Counted from the first letter of the stretch, positions 31,707 to 42,395 are shown. The stretch: DNA of 64,000 nucleotides from Medakamo hakoo (GCA_026636295.1 CP089451.1:62001-126000), one strand, 5' to 3'. Numbers and translations: made by a program. Notes: generated by a model not told the origin, from the letters alone.

Positions 31707-33215
31707 TCACACCCCGCCCGGCCGCCGCTGCTGCCCGTGCTGCTGGTGCTGCTGCCCGTGCGCCGCGCTCGTCGTCAAAAATGGCGCCCCAAACGCGGGC
31801 GGCCGTGCACCCGCGGCGCTCGCACCACCACTCAGGTCCGGCAGCAGCGGCCCACCCCGCCGCCCGCTCCCACCACCGTTCCCAGCACTGCCGCCGGGCA
31901 CCGCATCAAACATGCGCATGATGGCGGCCGTGTGGTCCGGGCGGGAAGTGGTGGTTGGTGGCGGCGGCGGAGCAGGCGCAGCAGGCGCAGCAGCAGCCGG
32001 CGCACCAACCGCCGCCGGCCGGGCCATGGCCGCCGCCAGCGCGGGTTCCGCCGCCTGGAACACGTCCCAGTCGTGCTCGACGGTGGTGGGTGGGGCAGTG
32101 GAGGTGGTGGGCGCGGACGGCGGCGGCGCGGCCTCAAACGCGGCCCAGGCGGCGGCGGGTGGCGAGGCGGGCGGCGGCGCTGCGGCCGCTGCCGGCGCCG
32201 CCCCGGCCGGCGCCGGGGCGTCATGCATGCCCAACAGGTCGACCAGGTCGTGGGCGGGCTGCGGCCGGGGCGGCGGAGGTGGTGCGGCGGGCGCGGCGGC
32301 CGGCGCTGGCGCAGCGGCCGCGTCAGGCACGCACGCGGCGCCGCTCCCACCGTCGCCGCCGCCCCCGCCGACGACCGCCATGAAGGGGTGGCCAGCATGG
32401 TTGTCCAGCGTGGGCGGCGCGGGGCCGTGCTCCGTCGCAGCGTACGCCCGGTCACTTAGAGAGAGAGAGGGAGGGAGAGAGAGAGACAGTGGGGGAGGAG
32501 GCAGTGTGCGTGAGAGGGCGGCACCTTCCACGACAGCCGCGGCCCCGGGGACGAGGGTTAGGGCTCTCTCTCTGTCCGTTGTCCGTCCCGCCCGCCCCTC
32601 CCCACCCCACCCACCCACTCACCGGTACTTCATCCCGATGAACTTGGAGAGCGCCGCCATGTCCCCCTCCGCCGGGCGGGTGAACCCGGGCGGCAGCCGC
32701 GCTTCCCAGTAGGCCGCGGCGCGGGCGTTGCCCATGGCGGCCGCCCACGCGACTTGGGACGGCAGCCACGTGTCGAGCGTGGCGGACCGGACTTTGGAGA
32801 TGTGCGTGCCCAGGGAGCGGTGGATGCCTGGAGGGGCGTGGTGTGTGTGTGTCGTTGTTGTTGCGGGCGTGAGGTGTTGTGGCGGGCGTGTGTCGTTGGT
32901 CGTCAGAGAGAGCGCGTGTGCCTCCCCACCCGGCCCCAGCAAGGAACGAGCCAACCAACCCTCGGGCCCAGGCGCGACGACCCGCTCGGCCACCGCCGCT
33001 CCCACCCACCCTCACACCAACCACCTCCCACGATCACTCGTACCACTGCAGTTCAGGCACACAAACACCCCTAAATTCACAGACGCCCACGTCGGCCCGC
33101 GCGCGCCGCACTCGGCACACCGGCGGTTGGCTTCTTCTTTCAGGAGGGCGGCCAGGGAGCGACGCGCCGACTCGGCTTGCGCCGCGGAGACGCCGGACTT
33201 GTCGTACGTGGACAT
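31707..33215 (-). CDS. ArfGAP (SMAP-like) with clathrin/adaptor motifs
   Basis: Stimulates GTP hydrolysis by Arf small GTPases in vesicle traffic. Exons 33215-33044, 32827-32623 and 32454-31707 give 374 aa. The ArfGAP zinc finger reads CAECGARGPTWASVNLGVFV then CLNCSG, with the catalytic arginine in GIHRSLGTHISKVRS and the following TLDTWLPSQV. The finger is split by intron 1. The C-terminal two thirds are Ala/Pro-rich and disordered but carry DLVDLLG (clathrin-box-like) and HDWDVFQA (a DxF/WxxF-type adaptor ligand). These suggest clathrin-coated vesicle recruitment, as in SMAP proteins. The motif functions are inferred. Divergent from the SUMO protease gene. Confidence 0.9.
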
Positions 33216-33719
33216 GTGGGTATGTGTGTGTGTGGCGGCGCGGCGGGCGGGCGTGCGCAGCGTTCCCAGTTGCCCGCTTGCTGGCTGGAAAGGGGGGGGG
33301 AGGGGGTCGGGTCGCGCGCCGTCGGCCGGCCGGCCGATGCTGCCGCCGTGCTCAAGGCCGGCTCCTTCCTGGCTTTCCTCGATGCTCCCACGCGCTGTGC
33401 GTGTGGCCGGCGAAGACAGCTGTCCGCCTGGTGGTGCAGGCAGGCGGGCGGACGCGGGTGTGCGCGACACGGCGCGGACGTCCGCGAAAAGAAAGAGCAA
33501 GTGTGCGACAGAGGCGCGCCGTGCGCCTCAGAGGGGAGAGCTTTTTCGTGCCGCGAAAAACAAGCAAAGCCAGCGGCAGGCGGGCCGAGGCACCACCCTC
33601 GGCCCGCGCGCCCCTGGAGGCCCCAGGGACGCACACAGCCCCGGGTGCGGGCGTGCGCAGGCCAGGGCGCCGCGACACCGCACTCTCCCCCACCGCGTGC
33701 ACCGACGGAGAAAAACTCA
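33216..33719. promoter_or_regulatory. Divergent intergenic region, ArfGAP / Ulp protease
   Basis: 504 bp between divergent starts, GC-rich throughout. The plus-strand frame stays open upstream of the protease ATG, but its sequence (Cys/Arg-rich, no domain) does not look coding. A short A-tract (GGAGAAAAACTCA) lies just before the protease start. Confidence 0.4.
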
Positions 33720-36536
33720 ATGCCCGGCGACGACGACCATCACCACCACACGGCCGGCCGCGGCGGCCGCCGCCAGTCCGTCACGGAGGGCCTGGACGCC
33801 ATGCTGGACGCTGAACCGGACGCGCGCACCTTGGCCGCGTCGGCGGCCGAGCACAGCGGGCGCGGCGGCGGGGGTGGTGGCGGGCGTGGCCGCGGCGCCG
33901 CCCACCACGCCGCCCGCCACGCCGGCCCGGCCTCGCCGCCCAGACAAGGCCTTTCCTCCATGTCCGACGGCGACCTGGACAAGGCCCTCACCTCGGCGCG
34001 CAAGGCCCTGAACCTCGGCCTCATTGACGGCGGCGCCAAGGCGCGGGCGCGCCTGGCCGCGCTGGAGGCGGAGGTGCGGGCCCGCGCGGCGCACAAGCTG
34101 GGCGGCGGGTCGGCCGTCGGCACGGCGGCGGGCGGAGACCCCTCGTCCGCCTGGCTGGCCGCCGCTGTCGCCAACCAGGAACAAGCCCGGCGGGAGGAGG
34201 AAGCCGAGCGCTCGCGGGAGCGCGCGGCCGAACGCGCGGCCGGTGGGGGCGCGACCACCATGACGTGCGCGTTTTGCTCGCGGCCGTGCCCGGGGTCGTC
34301 CATGGTGCCCATCCCGCCCGGGTTCAGCGTGGGCGGCGCCGGCTTCATGTGCAGGGTGTGCGAACGCGAACAGCTGGGCGGTCACGACGGCGGCGCCGGC
34401 GCCGCGCGGCGGCGGGCGGCGGCGCTGCGCGGCCCGCCCGTCTCGAGCCATGCTTTCTACGGCGGCTCGGCCGACGGCGGGCGCGGCGACGCCGGCCGCG
34501 CGGGTGAAGCCGACCGGGCCATCTCGCCCATTAAACGCCGGCGCACCACCGACCCGGGCGACGGGTGCGGTGGCGAGGGCGGCGCCCGCCGCCGTGGCAG
34601 GCAGCGCGCGCTGGGCGAGGCGTGGGCGGGCGGCCCGCTGCCGCCCGCCCGTCGCGGCACCGCCGCCGCCGCCGCCGCGGCGGCGGCGGTGCCCGCCACG
34701 GTCGTCGTGTCATCCGACGACGACGACGACGACGAGGGCGCTGACGCCGCTCCAGGCCCGTCCCACCGCGGCGGCTCACCGCCGCCACCGCCACCGTCCC
34801 GCCCGCTCCGCCGCACGCGCGCGACGGCCACCACCACCGCCGCCGCCGGACTCGACCCGGCCTCCATCGCCGGCCTGCGCGCCGTCTACCCGCCGCCCGA
34901 CCGCCCCGCGGGCGCCCCGCCCTCCCGCCCCATCGCCGGCCCCGGCGGCCGGGTCACCCTGACGCCCGACCACGTCGCGACGCTCGACCCGGGCGCGCTC
35001 CTGGGCGACGCGGTCATCGAGCTCCAACTCCGCCGCATCGTCGACGGCCTGCCGCCGGCCCAGGCCGCCCGGTTTTACGTGTTCAGCCCCTTCTTCTGGG
35101 GCAAGCTGACGGGTGGCGACGGCAAACGGCCGTCGACCGGCGGCGGTGGCGGGTCCGGCCCCTTCTCGCCCGACGACCTGCGGGCCGCGCTGCGCGCGCA
35201 CGCGCGCGTCGCGTCGTGGACCAAGGGCGTCGACCTGTTCGCCAAGGATTTCTGGCTCATCCCCATTCACGGGGACATGCACTGGTCCATGCTGATCGTG
35301 GCGCACCCGGCCGGCGTGGCGCACGGCGGGGGGGAAGCGGCCGTCGAAGCCGCGCGCGGCGCCATGGCGGCCGCCCGCGGCCTGGCCGACGGACGCGCCG
35401 TCCCCGTCCCGCCGCGCCCGTTCATCCTGCACCTGGACTCCATGGGCTCCGTCGGCGGCCACCGCACGGGGCCGCTGGTCAAAGCCGCCCGCGGCTACAT
35501 GTACGCGGAGTGGGCGTCTCGCGCCGGTCTGGTCGCGCCCGGTGGTGGTGGCGCGGCCGCGCCGCGCGCTGCCTTACCCCCCACCACCTCCACCTCCGCG
35601 TCCGACCGGCCCATGTCCGTCCCGTCCGCCGTCGTCGCAGCGTCCCCGCGCACCACGGCCTGGCCCGCCCAATTCGCGCCGCGCAAAATGTCCCCCGTCG
35701 GCCTCGACGGCGCGGCCGCCGTCCCGGCGCCCGGCCCGCCCGGCATCGGCCACCGCCGGCTCTCGCCCCTCCCCACCCAGGACAACGGGTCGGACTGCGG
35801 CGCGTTCCTGCTGGCGTACGCCGACTTCTTCACGGGCTGCGCGCCGCCCGTGCTGCCCAGCGGCGCGGTGTCGGACTTGGAAGCCGTCGCGTCGCGCGCC
35901 GAGTCGCCCGGCTTCCTGGGGCCGCACTGGTTTCCGGCGGCGGCGACCGCGGCCAACTTGCGGGCGTCGCTGCGCGGCGTCGTCCTGCGCTTCCTGGCCG
36001 ACCAGGCGACGTCGACCGCCGGCCTGGCGGCCGACAGCCCGCCCTACCTGGTCGCGCTGTCGGCCGCGACCGACGCGCTCGGCGCGGCCGGCCCCGTCGG
36101 CGCGGGCGGGGGGCCCTACCTGGGCCCGCGCTGCCCGGCGTGGCGGGCGGACGCGTCGGCGGCCGCGGCGGCGCGGGCGGCGGCCGCGGCGTCCGACCGC
36201 CCCGCCCGCCGGTCGCTTTCCCGGCCGCCGGCCGCCCTCGCGGCTGGTGCGGCCGCGGCTGCGCGTGCGGCCTTGACGGGCGGCGCGCGGCTGACGCGCG
36301 GCCTGGCCGGGCTGACGGGCACGCACGCCACGGCGGCTGGGCCTGCTGGGCCGGCGCTGGAGGCGTCGCCGTCGTCGGACGACCGCCCGTCGGTGCAGGT
36401 GCTGGTGTCGCAGGAGGATGGTGACGGGGTGGAGGTGGAAGCGGGCGGGGAGCGGGCCGGCGGGCGCGGCGGGCGGGACTTTGCCGTGTTCAGCCAGGGT
36501 CAGTGGGTGCAGCGTCGGCCGGATGGCCGGGTGTGA
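33720..36536 (+). CDS. Ulp/SENP-type SUMO protease
   Basis: An intronless 938-aa C48 cysteine protease, closest in layout to the ULP2/SENP6-7 group. Seen: an N-terminal disordered region starting MPGDDDHHHH, a small CxxC-type cluster (CAFCSRPC ... CRVCERE, about 182-225), a basic nuclear signal (PIKRRR), and a SUMO-interacting motif (VVVSSDDDDDDE, about 327). The protease domain starts near 430 (VTLTPDHVATLDPGAL; FYVFSPFFWGKL). Catalytic residues: His521 (GDMHWSMLIV), Asp573 (LHLDSMGS), Gln687 and Cys693 (PTQDNGSDCGAFLLAY). A low-complexity insert of about 75 residues separates the Asp and Gln parts, as inserts do in SENP6/7. The start is the first ATG after a short A-tract. Confidence 0.9.
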   Translation: MPGDDDHHHHTAGRGGRRQSVTEGLDAMLDAEPDARTLAASAAEHSGRGGGGGGGRGRGAAHHAARHAGPASPPRQGLSSMSDGDLDKALTSARKALNLGLIDGGAKARARLAALEAEVRARAAHKLGGGSAVGTAAGGDPSSAWLAAAVANQEQARREEEAERSRERAAERAAGGGATTMTCAFCSRPCPGSSMVPIPPGFSVGGAGFMCRVCEREQLGGHDGGAGAARRRAAALRGPPVSSHAFYGGSADGGRGDAGRAGEADRAISPIKRRRTTDPGDGCGGEGGARRRGRQRALGEAWAGGPLPPARRGTAAAAAAAAAVPATVVVSSDDDDDDEGADAAPGPSHRGGSPPPPPPSRPLRRTRATATTTAAAGLDPASIAGLRAVYPPPDRPAGAPPSRPIAGPGGRVTLTPDHVATLDPGALLGDAVIELQLRRIVDGLPPAQAARFYVFSPFFWGKLTGGDGKRPSTGGGGGSGPFSPDDLRAALRAHARVASWTKGVDLFAKDFWLIPIHGDMHWSMLIVAHPAGVAHGGGEAAVEAARGAMAAARGLADGRAVPVPPRPFILHLDSMGSVGGHRTGPLVKAARGYMYAEWASRAGLVAPGGGGAAAPRAALPPTTSTSASDRPMSVPSAVVAASPRTTAWPAQFAPRKMSPVGLDGAAAVPAPGPPGIGHRRLSPLPTQDNGSDCGAFLLAYADFFTGCAPPVLPSGAVSDLEAVASRAESPGFLGPHWFPAAATAANLRASLRGVVLRFLADQATSTAGLAADSPPYLVALSAATDALGAAGPVGAGGGPYLGPRCPAWRADASAAAAARAAAAASDRPARRSLSRPPAALAAGAAAAARAALTGGARLTRGLAGLTGTHATAAGPAGPALEASPSSDDRPSVQVLVSQEDGDGVEVEAGGERAGGRGGRDFAVFSQGQWVQRRPDGRV

Positions 36537-36684
36537 GAAGGGGGGCGAGAGGCGAAGGGGGGCTGTGCTTGCTTGTTAGAGGGCGCGGGGCGTTAGACTG
36601 TGCCGCAGAGAAAAACATGAGGGGAGGCGCTGGTGCGCTCGCACTCCCCACGCAAAAAAAAAAAAGCACACGCCCCCAACAACG

Positions 36685-37878
36685 ATGCCCATCCAATACC
36701 TGGCCGTCGCCCGCCACGCCGCGGGCACCGCGCCAGTCGTGTTGGCCGAGCACGTCGCCCCTCCCACGGGCGCGGCCGGCGCGTCCACGTCCGGTGCGCC
36801 CGCCTTCCGGGCGGCGACCGTCGCGGGCCTCGCGCGCTGCCCGCCGACCAATGCCAAGTGCGTTTTGGAGGGTGACGGAGCTCGCGCTGCGCTCCGCCCC
36901 TGTTCCAGGGGAGGAGGAAGGCGTGCTGCGTGCGTGCGCGTTGCGTGTGGCGACGGCGGGACGTCGGCGCTCCCGCCTTTCCCGTCTCTTCTTTCACGCC
37001 GCGCGACAATGGGGGGGGCGCGCCCCGTTGACCACCTCTCCATCCACCCTTCCACACCCGCGCTGCCACTCAACCCCAGGTTCACGTTCGCCAACGACGG
37101 CCGCACCTACTCCGTCCTGGTGGACGGCGACTACGCTTACGTGGCGGCGGCGGAGGAAGGGTAAGTTTGGTCGGGTGGGTGTGCGTGGGGGTGGCGGTGG
37201 AGGGGCGGGCGTGTCTCTCAACCCCGCACGCGCCGCTCTCGCGCTGGTTGCCTGGAAAGAGAGAGAGGGAGGGGGGGAGGACGGGCGACGCGCCCCGCAC
37301 CGCCGCGCCCCACCCCCGCCGCCCGCGCCAGGACCACGAAGAAGGGCGGCGGACCAAACGTGCTCACACCCACCCCACCCCGCCCCACACACACACGGCA
37401 CCCCCCCAGCTACGGCCGCCAAATCCCGTTTGCCGCCCTGGAAGCCGCGCGGTCCGAATTTTCGACCACGCTCGCCCCCAAGGCGTCGGCCGCCGCCGCC
37501 AACTCGCTCGACCGGGCCTTTGGCCCGCGCCTGGCCGCCGCCGCCGCCCACGCCGCCGCCCACCCGGAGGCGGCCTCCCGCGTCGCGGGCCTGCAGCGCC
37601 AGGTGGACGAGGTGAAGTCCGTCATGGTCGAGAACATCGAGCAGGTGCTGGCGCGCGGGGAGCGGCTGGAAGCCCTGGTGGACAAGACGGACGACCTGCG
37701 GTCCCAGGCCGACCGGTTCCAGCGGACGGGCGCGGCCCTGCGCCGGCGCATGTGGTGGAACAACGTCAAGGTGTGGGCGCTGATCGCCGCCCTGGTGCTT
37801 GGTTTGATTCTCGTCATCGCGCTGACGGCCTGCTTCTCGTCCGGCAAAAACTGTTTCAAGCGGAAGAGTGCGCCGTGA
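36685..37878 (+). CDS. VAMP7: Longin-domain R-SNARE (VAMP7-like)
   Basis: Membrane-fusion SNARE of endosomal/vacuolar or secretory vesicles. Exons 36685-36854, 37080-37160 and 37410-37878 give 239 aa; both introns are phase 2. The longin domain starts MPIQYLAVARHAAG and continues through FTFANDGRTYSVLVDGD and YGRQIPFAALEAARSEF. The SNARE coil has the expected zero-layer arginine in EQVLARGERLEALVDKT. A single C-terminal anchor (VWALIAALVLGLILVIALTA) ends the chain, with a short lumenal basic tail. The order of domains is complete and canonical. Confidence 0.93.
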
Positions 37879-38045
37879 AGGAGGAGGATGTGTGTGTGCG
37901 TGTGTGTGCTGCGTGGGGCTGGGCTTGTGTTACCAGAACAGAGGGTGGGTGGGGGAGGCCCTCCCCGCGTCCTGGTTGTTTTTTTGTGCATGCCCACATG
38001 AAACAGTGCGCGCGTGTGTTGCACCCCCCACCCCCCACCCCTCCC

Positions 38046-39845
38046 TCACGCCTCCAGGCTCTTCAACGCCGCGTCCCGCATCACGTCCACGGGCGCGTCC
38101 ACGCCCGTGAACAGCTTAAACTGCGCGGCCGCCTGGCCCACAAACATGTCCAGGCCGTCGACGGGCACGCACCCCGCCGCCCGCGCCTCCCGCAACAGGC
38201 GCGTCTCCAGGGGAGTGTACACGGCGTCGAAGACGACGCGGTAGCCGGGCAGGGCGGCCGCGGGGACGGGCGTCGCGCCGTCGGCCGGCGCCATGCCCAC
38301 CGCCGTCGTGTTGGCCAGCGCGTCCGCGGGCACCCGCCCCGCCGCGACGTCATCCAGGGACACAGCGGCCGCGGGCCCGCCGGGCAGGCCCGCCGCGCTG
38401 ACGTCCGCCGCCAGGGCGACCGCCTTGTCCAGCGTGCGGTTGGCGACCGTGACGCGCGCGCCGCGCGCCGCCGCGCCGAACGCGACCGCCCGCCCCGCGC
38501 CGCCCGCGCCCAGGACCAGGACGTGCGCGCCGGCGAGGGGGTCGGAGCCAGGGTGGGGCGCGTCCCCCCCAGCCCGCCCGCCCGCTTTGGCGAGGCCGGC
38601 CGCGATGGAGGAGACGGCCGCGTCCGCGTCGGTGTTGAAGGCTTTGTACCCGCCGCCCGGCAGGCGGACCAGCGTGTTGGCCGCCCCGATGGCGGCTGCC
38701 GTCGCGTCCGCTTCTTTGGCAGCGGCCAGGGCCGCGGCCTTGTGCGGGATGGTCACGGAAAACCCACCAAACTCGGCGTCGTCGTACGCGGCGATGAAGG
38801 CCGGGAAGTCGGTGACGAGGAAGGGCAGGTACACGCCGTCGACGCCCGCCGCGGCCAGCGCCGCGTTGTGGATGGCGGGCGACCGGGAGTGGGAGATCGG
38901 GTTGCCCACCACGCCGTAGACGCGCGTGGACCGGGACTGGGAGCCCAGGCGGTAGGTGGTCACGAGGTCGGCCAGCGTCGGTTGGCCGGGCGCGGACGCC
39001 CGGCCCGCGCTCAGCGCCCCAAACGTCAGGGCGCCGCCGTACTTGGGGGCGAGGATGCGGGACGCGACGCCCGCCTCGCCCATGGCCAGGGCGATGATGG
39101 GGCCGGGCGACGCGGCGGCGGCAGACAGCACCGCGGCCGCGTCGGGCGGCCCGCCCGACGCCGTCGTCGCAATCTTCGCCACGTCCGCGCCGGCCTCAAA
39201 CATGGCGGCCGCCATGGAGACTAACGCGTCCGGCGCCGGCGTCTTTTCATAGTCGTGATGCGACAGGATGACGCGGGTGGACGGCGGGACGGCGCCCGCG
39301 CCGGCGAAGAACGCGCCGGCCGCCGCGGCCTCGACGTCCACAAACGGCGCGCCCAAGATGGCCGCCACCTTCAGTGTGGCGAGGCGCGGCGGCTCTGGCC
39401 CGCCGTACTGGCCGCCCTCCCAGGTCGGGCGAAACGTGACGATGGCGGGGAGGCCCGCGCCGTCAGCCGCCGTCAGCAACGTCTTCAGCGCGGGGCCCGG
39501 GTCGGCGGCCGGGCCGTCGAACAGGTCGGTCAAAAAGTCGAGGCGCAGTTCAACGGCCGTCGCGCCCGCCGCCCGGGCTTCGTTGATTTCGGCAACCGCA
39601 CTCGCCACCGTCGTGGCTGTGACTGAGGTGCAGATCAAGGTGGGCTCGCTCGGCCTTTTGGCCGGCGTGACGACCGACGGCAGCGCGTTTTGCGTCGCGG
39701 CCGGCGGCGGCGACGAGCGCGACCGGCGCATCCGCGGACGATGCGCCAGCCGAGCGGGCGGTCCGTGCGAGCAGCCCGGCACGGGCGCGTGGACGCCAGT
39801 GGCTAGGCGCTGGTGCTGGGGATACCTGAGGATGGGTGGAGCCAT
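38046..39845 (-). CDS. DHQ-SDH: Bifunctional dehydroquinate dehydratase - shikimate dehydrogenase
   Basis: Catalyses steps 3 and 4 of the plastid shikimate pathway. An intronless 599-aa chain starts MAPPILRYPQHQRLATG, with about 65 residues rich in Arg, Pro and Ser as a likely transit peptide. The type I dehydratase domain has VELRLDFLTD, RVILSHHDYEKTP (His) and DVAKIATTASG (Schiff-base Lys). The dehydrogenase domain has VVGNPISHSRSPAIHN, SVTIPHKAAAL (Lys), NTDADAAVSS (Asp), the NADP loop LVLGAGGAGRAVAFG, VANRT, and DGLDMFVGQAAAQFKLFTG. All catalytic residues expected from plant and bacterial enzymes are visible. Separated by 254 bp from the divergent anion-transporter start. Confidence 0.96.
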   Translation of the reverse strand: MAPPILRYPQHQRLATGVHAPVPGCSHGPPARLAHRPRMRRSRSSPPPAATQNALPSVVTPAKRPSEPTLICTSVTATTVASAVAEINEARAAGATAVELRLDFLTDLFDGPAADPGPALKTLLTAADGAGLPAIVTFRPTWEGGQYGGPEPPRLATLKVAAILGAPFVDVEAAAAGAFFAGAGAVPPSTRVILSHHDYEKTPAPDALVSMAAAMFEAGADVAKIATTASGGPPDAAAVLSAAAASPGPIIALAMGEAGVASRILAPKYGGALTFGALSAGRASAPGQPTLADLVTTYRLGSQSRSTRVYGVVGNPISHSRSPAIHNAALAAAGVDGVYLPFLVTDFPAFIAAYDDAEFGGFSVTIPHKAAALAAAKEADATAAAIGAANTLVRLPGGGYKAFNTDADAAVSSIAAGLAKAGGRAGGDAPHPGSDPLAGAHVLVLGAGGAGRAVAFGAAARGARVTVANRTLDKAVALAADVSAAGLPGGPAAAVSLDDVAAGRVPADALANTTAVGMAPADGATPVPAAALPGYRVVFDAVYTPLETRLLREARAAGCVPVDGLDMFVGQAAAQFKLFTGVDAPVDVMRDAALKSLEA

Positions 39846-40099
39846 TGCCTGGTCGGCGGGCGAGGCAAAAGAAAACAGGACGGCAGTGTGGCGAGGAGGG
39901 CGTGCGGAGCTAGCCACAGCTCGGTTCTGCGAACCGCCGCGCATTCTCACTCCGGGGCGCCTGCGCGCACTCACGCTTCCGGCCACGCCCGCCTGCCGCG
40001 CCCTCACACACACGCACCGGAGTCTGAGCTTCACCGCCAACCAAGCCAGCACCGCTGAAACTCGATCATCCTCCCGCGCCCCACTTTCGCCGAAAAAAA

Positions 40100-42104
40100 A
40101 TGCGTGGCGGCCGGCTTGCGAGTGCGCCGGCAGCGTCCACGGCGCCACGCCCGGCGATGCCCTTACCCCAGCGAGCAACCGGCATTGCGGGCACATCATA
40201 CAGGCGGTGCGTTGGGTGGGAGTGGAAAGGTGGAAGGGGTGGTGCGGCGTCTCAAAGCAGCGGCACCGGGTGCCGCGACGAAAAAACACGCGGGTGGCGC
40301 GACCGCCTCCCACCCCTTTTGACCCCTCCCTCCTCCCCCGCCACAAACTCGCCCACAGGCCCGCGCCCTCCGCGCCGCGCCTGGCCTCACCCAGCGCGCG
40401 CCGCCTGGCGAGGCCCCGCACCGAGCGTCCACTCCCACTCGCGGCCGTGCCGCCGCCCTTGCCCGAAGGCGGTGACGCCGCGGCGGCCGCGGCCGCGTCG
40501 TCCATCCCGGCCCCGCCACTCATCGCCTCGTCCGGCCGCCTCGCCCGCCGCATCTGGGTGGTGGGGGCGTGCTTCGTCGCGTTCATGCTGTGCAACATGG
40601 ACCGCGTCAACATGAGCATTGGTGCGTTGTCCCTGGGGAGTGGCGGGGGGGCGCGGGGCCGGGCGGCGGGGCCGCCCCGGAAAGAAGCAAGCAACAAAAC
40701 CATCCACCTTTGCTCCCCCCCCCCCCCCCCCCCCCCCCCCCCCACAAACCAAAAAACAAACAAAAAAACACAATCCCAGCCATCCTGCCCATGGCCTCCC
40801 AGTACGGGTGGGACACCCAGACCATTGGCCTGGTCCAATCCTCCTTCTTCTGGGGGTACCTCCTCACCCAAGTCCTGGGCGGCGTGTGGGCGGACCGGTA
40901 CGGCGGCGCGCGCGTCCTCGGCGCGGGCGTCCTCTGGTGGTCCGCCGCGACGGCCCTCACCCCGCTGGCCGCGTCCGCGGGCCTGCCCGCCCTGCTGGCC
41001 GCCCGCGCCGCCATGGGCGTCGGCGAGGGCGTGGCCATGCCCGCCATGAACACGCTGCTGTCGCGGTGGGTGCCCGTCCAGGAGCGGTCGCGCGCGCTCG
41101 CGCTCGTCTACTCCGGCATGTACGCCGGCTCCGTGGCCGGGCTGGGCGCGTCCCCGCACATCATCCACGCGGCCGGGTGGCCGAGCGTGTTTTACATCTT
41201 TGGCGCCCTGGGCATCGTCTGGTACGCCGGCTGGGCGGCGCGGGCCGCGCCCTCCCCGGCCGACGACCCGCGCTGCTCCGAGGAGGAGCGGCGCTACATC
41301 GCCGCGTCCGCCGTGGCGGCCCGGCCCGCGTCATCCATCCCCTGGAAGACCATTCTGAGCAAGCCGGCGGTGTGGGCGTTGATTGGTGCGTTGGGGGCTG
41401 GGCGAGCGTGTTTTTTTTTTTTCCTTCCACGCCCCATGCACGCCCCCCCCCTTGTCCGCCCCCTCCCCCTCCCATCCCGCGCCCCCCCTCTCAACACACA
41501 AAACAAAACACCACGCTGAACACACTCCCACCCCACACCCCCAGTCGCCCACTTTTGCCACAATTGGGGCACCTTCATCCTGCTGACCTGGATGCCGACC
41601 TACTACAACCAGGCCCTGGGCCTGGACATCGTCCGGTCGGGCGCCCTGTCCGTCCTGCCCTGGATCTGCATGGCGGCCGCGGCCAACGTGGGCGGCTGGA
41701 TCGCGGACTCCGCCATTTCCCGGGGGGCGTCCGTCACGGTCGTCCGCAAAGTCGCCCAGACCATCGGCTTCCTGGGCCCCGCCTTCTTCCTGACGCGCCT
41801 GGGGGACGCGACGAGCGCGGCGGCGGCCGTCGCGTGCATGGCCGGCGCGCAAGCGTCCGACGCCCTGGGCTCCAACTCGGGCCTGTACTCCAACCACGCC
41901 GACATCGCGCCCCGGTACGCGGGCGTCCTGTTGGGCCTGTCCAACACGGCCGGCGTGCTGGCGGGCGTGCTGGGCACGGCGGCGACGGGCTACATCCTCA
42001 AGACCGGCGGGTGGGCGGACGTGTGGGGCGTCGCGATCGGCCTGTACCTGCTGGGCTCCCTGGTCTGGCTGGCTTTTTCGACGGGCGAGAAGATCATTGA
42101 CTGA
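40100..42104 (+). CDS. PHT4: MFS anion/phosphate transporter, PHT4 (ANTR) type
   Basis: Major-facilitator protein of the SLC17/PHT4 group, which carries phosphate or organic anions across plastid membranes in plants. Exons 40100-40206, 40359-40621, 40780-41385 and 41545-42104 give 511 aa with consistent phases. Exon 1 and most of exon 2 form an Arg/Ser/Ala/Pro-rich leader, probably a plastid transit peptide. Transmembrane and loop landmarks: VVGACFVAFMLCNMDRVNMS, MASQYGWDTQTIGLVQSSFF, WGYLLTQVLGGVWADRYGG, ARAAMGVGEGVAMPAMN, RSRALALVYSGMYAGSV, WGTFILLTWMPTYYNQ and LLGLSNTAGVLAGVLGTAA. Seven A residues directly precede the ATG. Intron 2 has a 29-C tract. Confidence 0.92.
40715..40743. repeat. 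Poly-C tract in PHT4 intron 2
   Basis: 29 consecutive C upstream of the acceptor, apparently forming much of the polypyrimidine region of the intron. Confidence 0.95.
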
Positions 42105-42395
42105 GAGTGGAGGAGGGGGGGGGTGGGGGCGGGAGGGGGGCGGGCGTGGCGGGGGGAAGGAGGGCGAGGGCGCGCACCAACGAAGTCATTTTTTGGGGGG
42201 GGGCGGGGTGCGTGGTTGGGAGAGGGCTGGTGGTCACCCAAAACACTGAGTTTTGCTCGAAACAAACTGTCCGGCGGCCGATCACGCCTCTCCTGTCGCC
42301 GCCTCTCCCGTGCAGGGCGGGCTCTGTCATCCATTTCCTTCGTCTCACCCGTCCCACCCCGGTGTCGGACGCGTGCCACACACTCAGAAAAAAAA

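Noticed and set aside
35000-36300. Long minus-strand frames opposite the SUMO protease
   Set aside because: No recognisable motif, and the plus-strand frame contains an intact catalytic tetrad.
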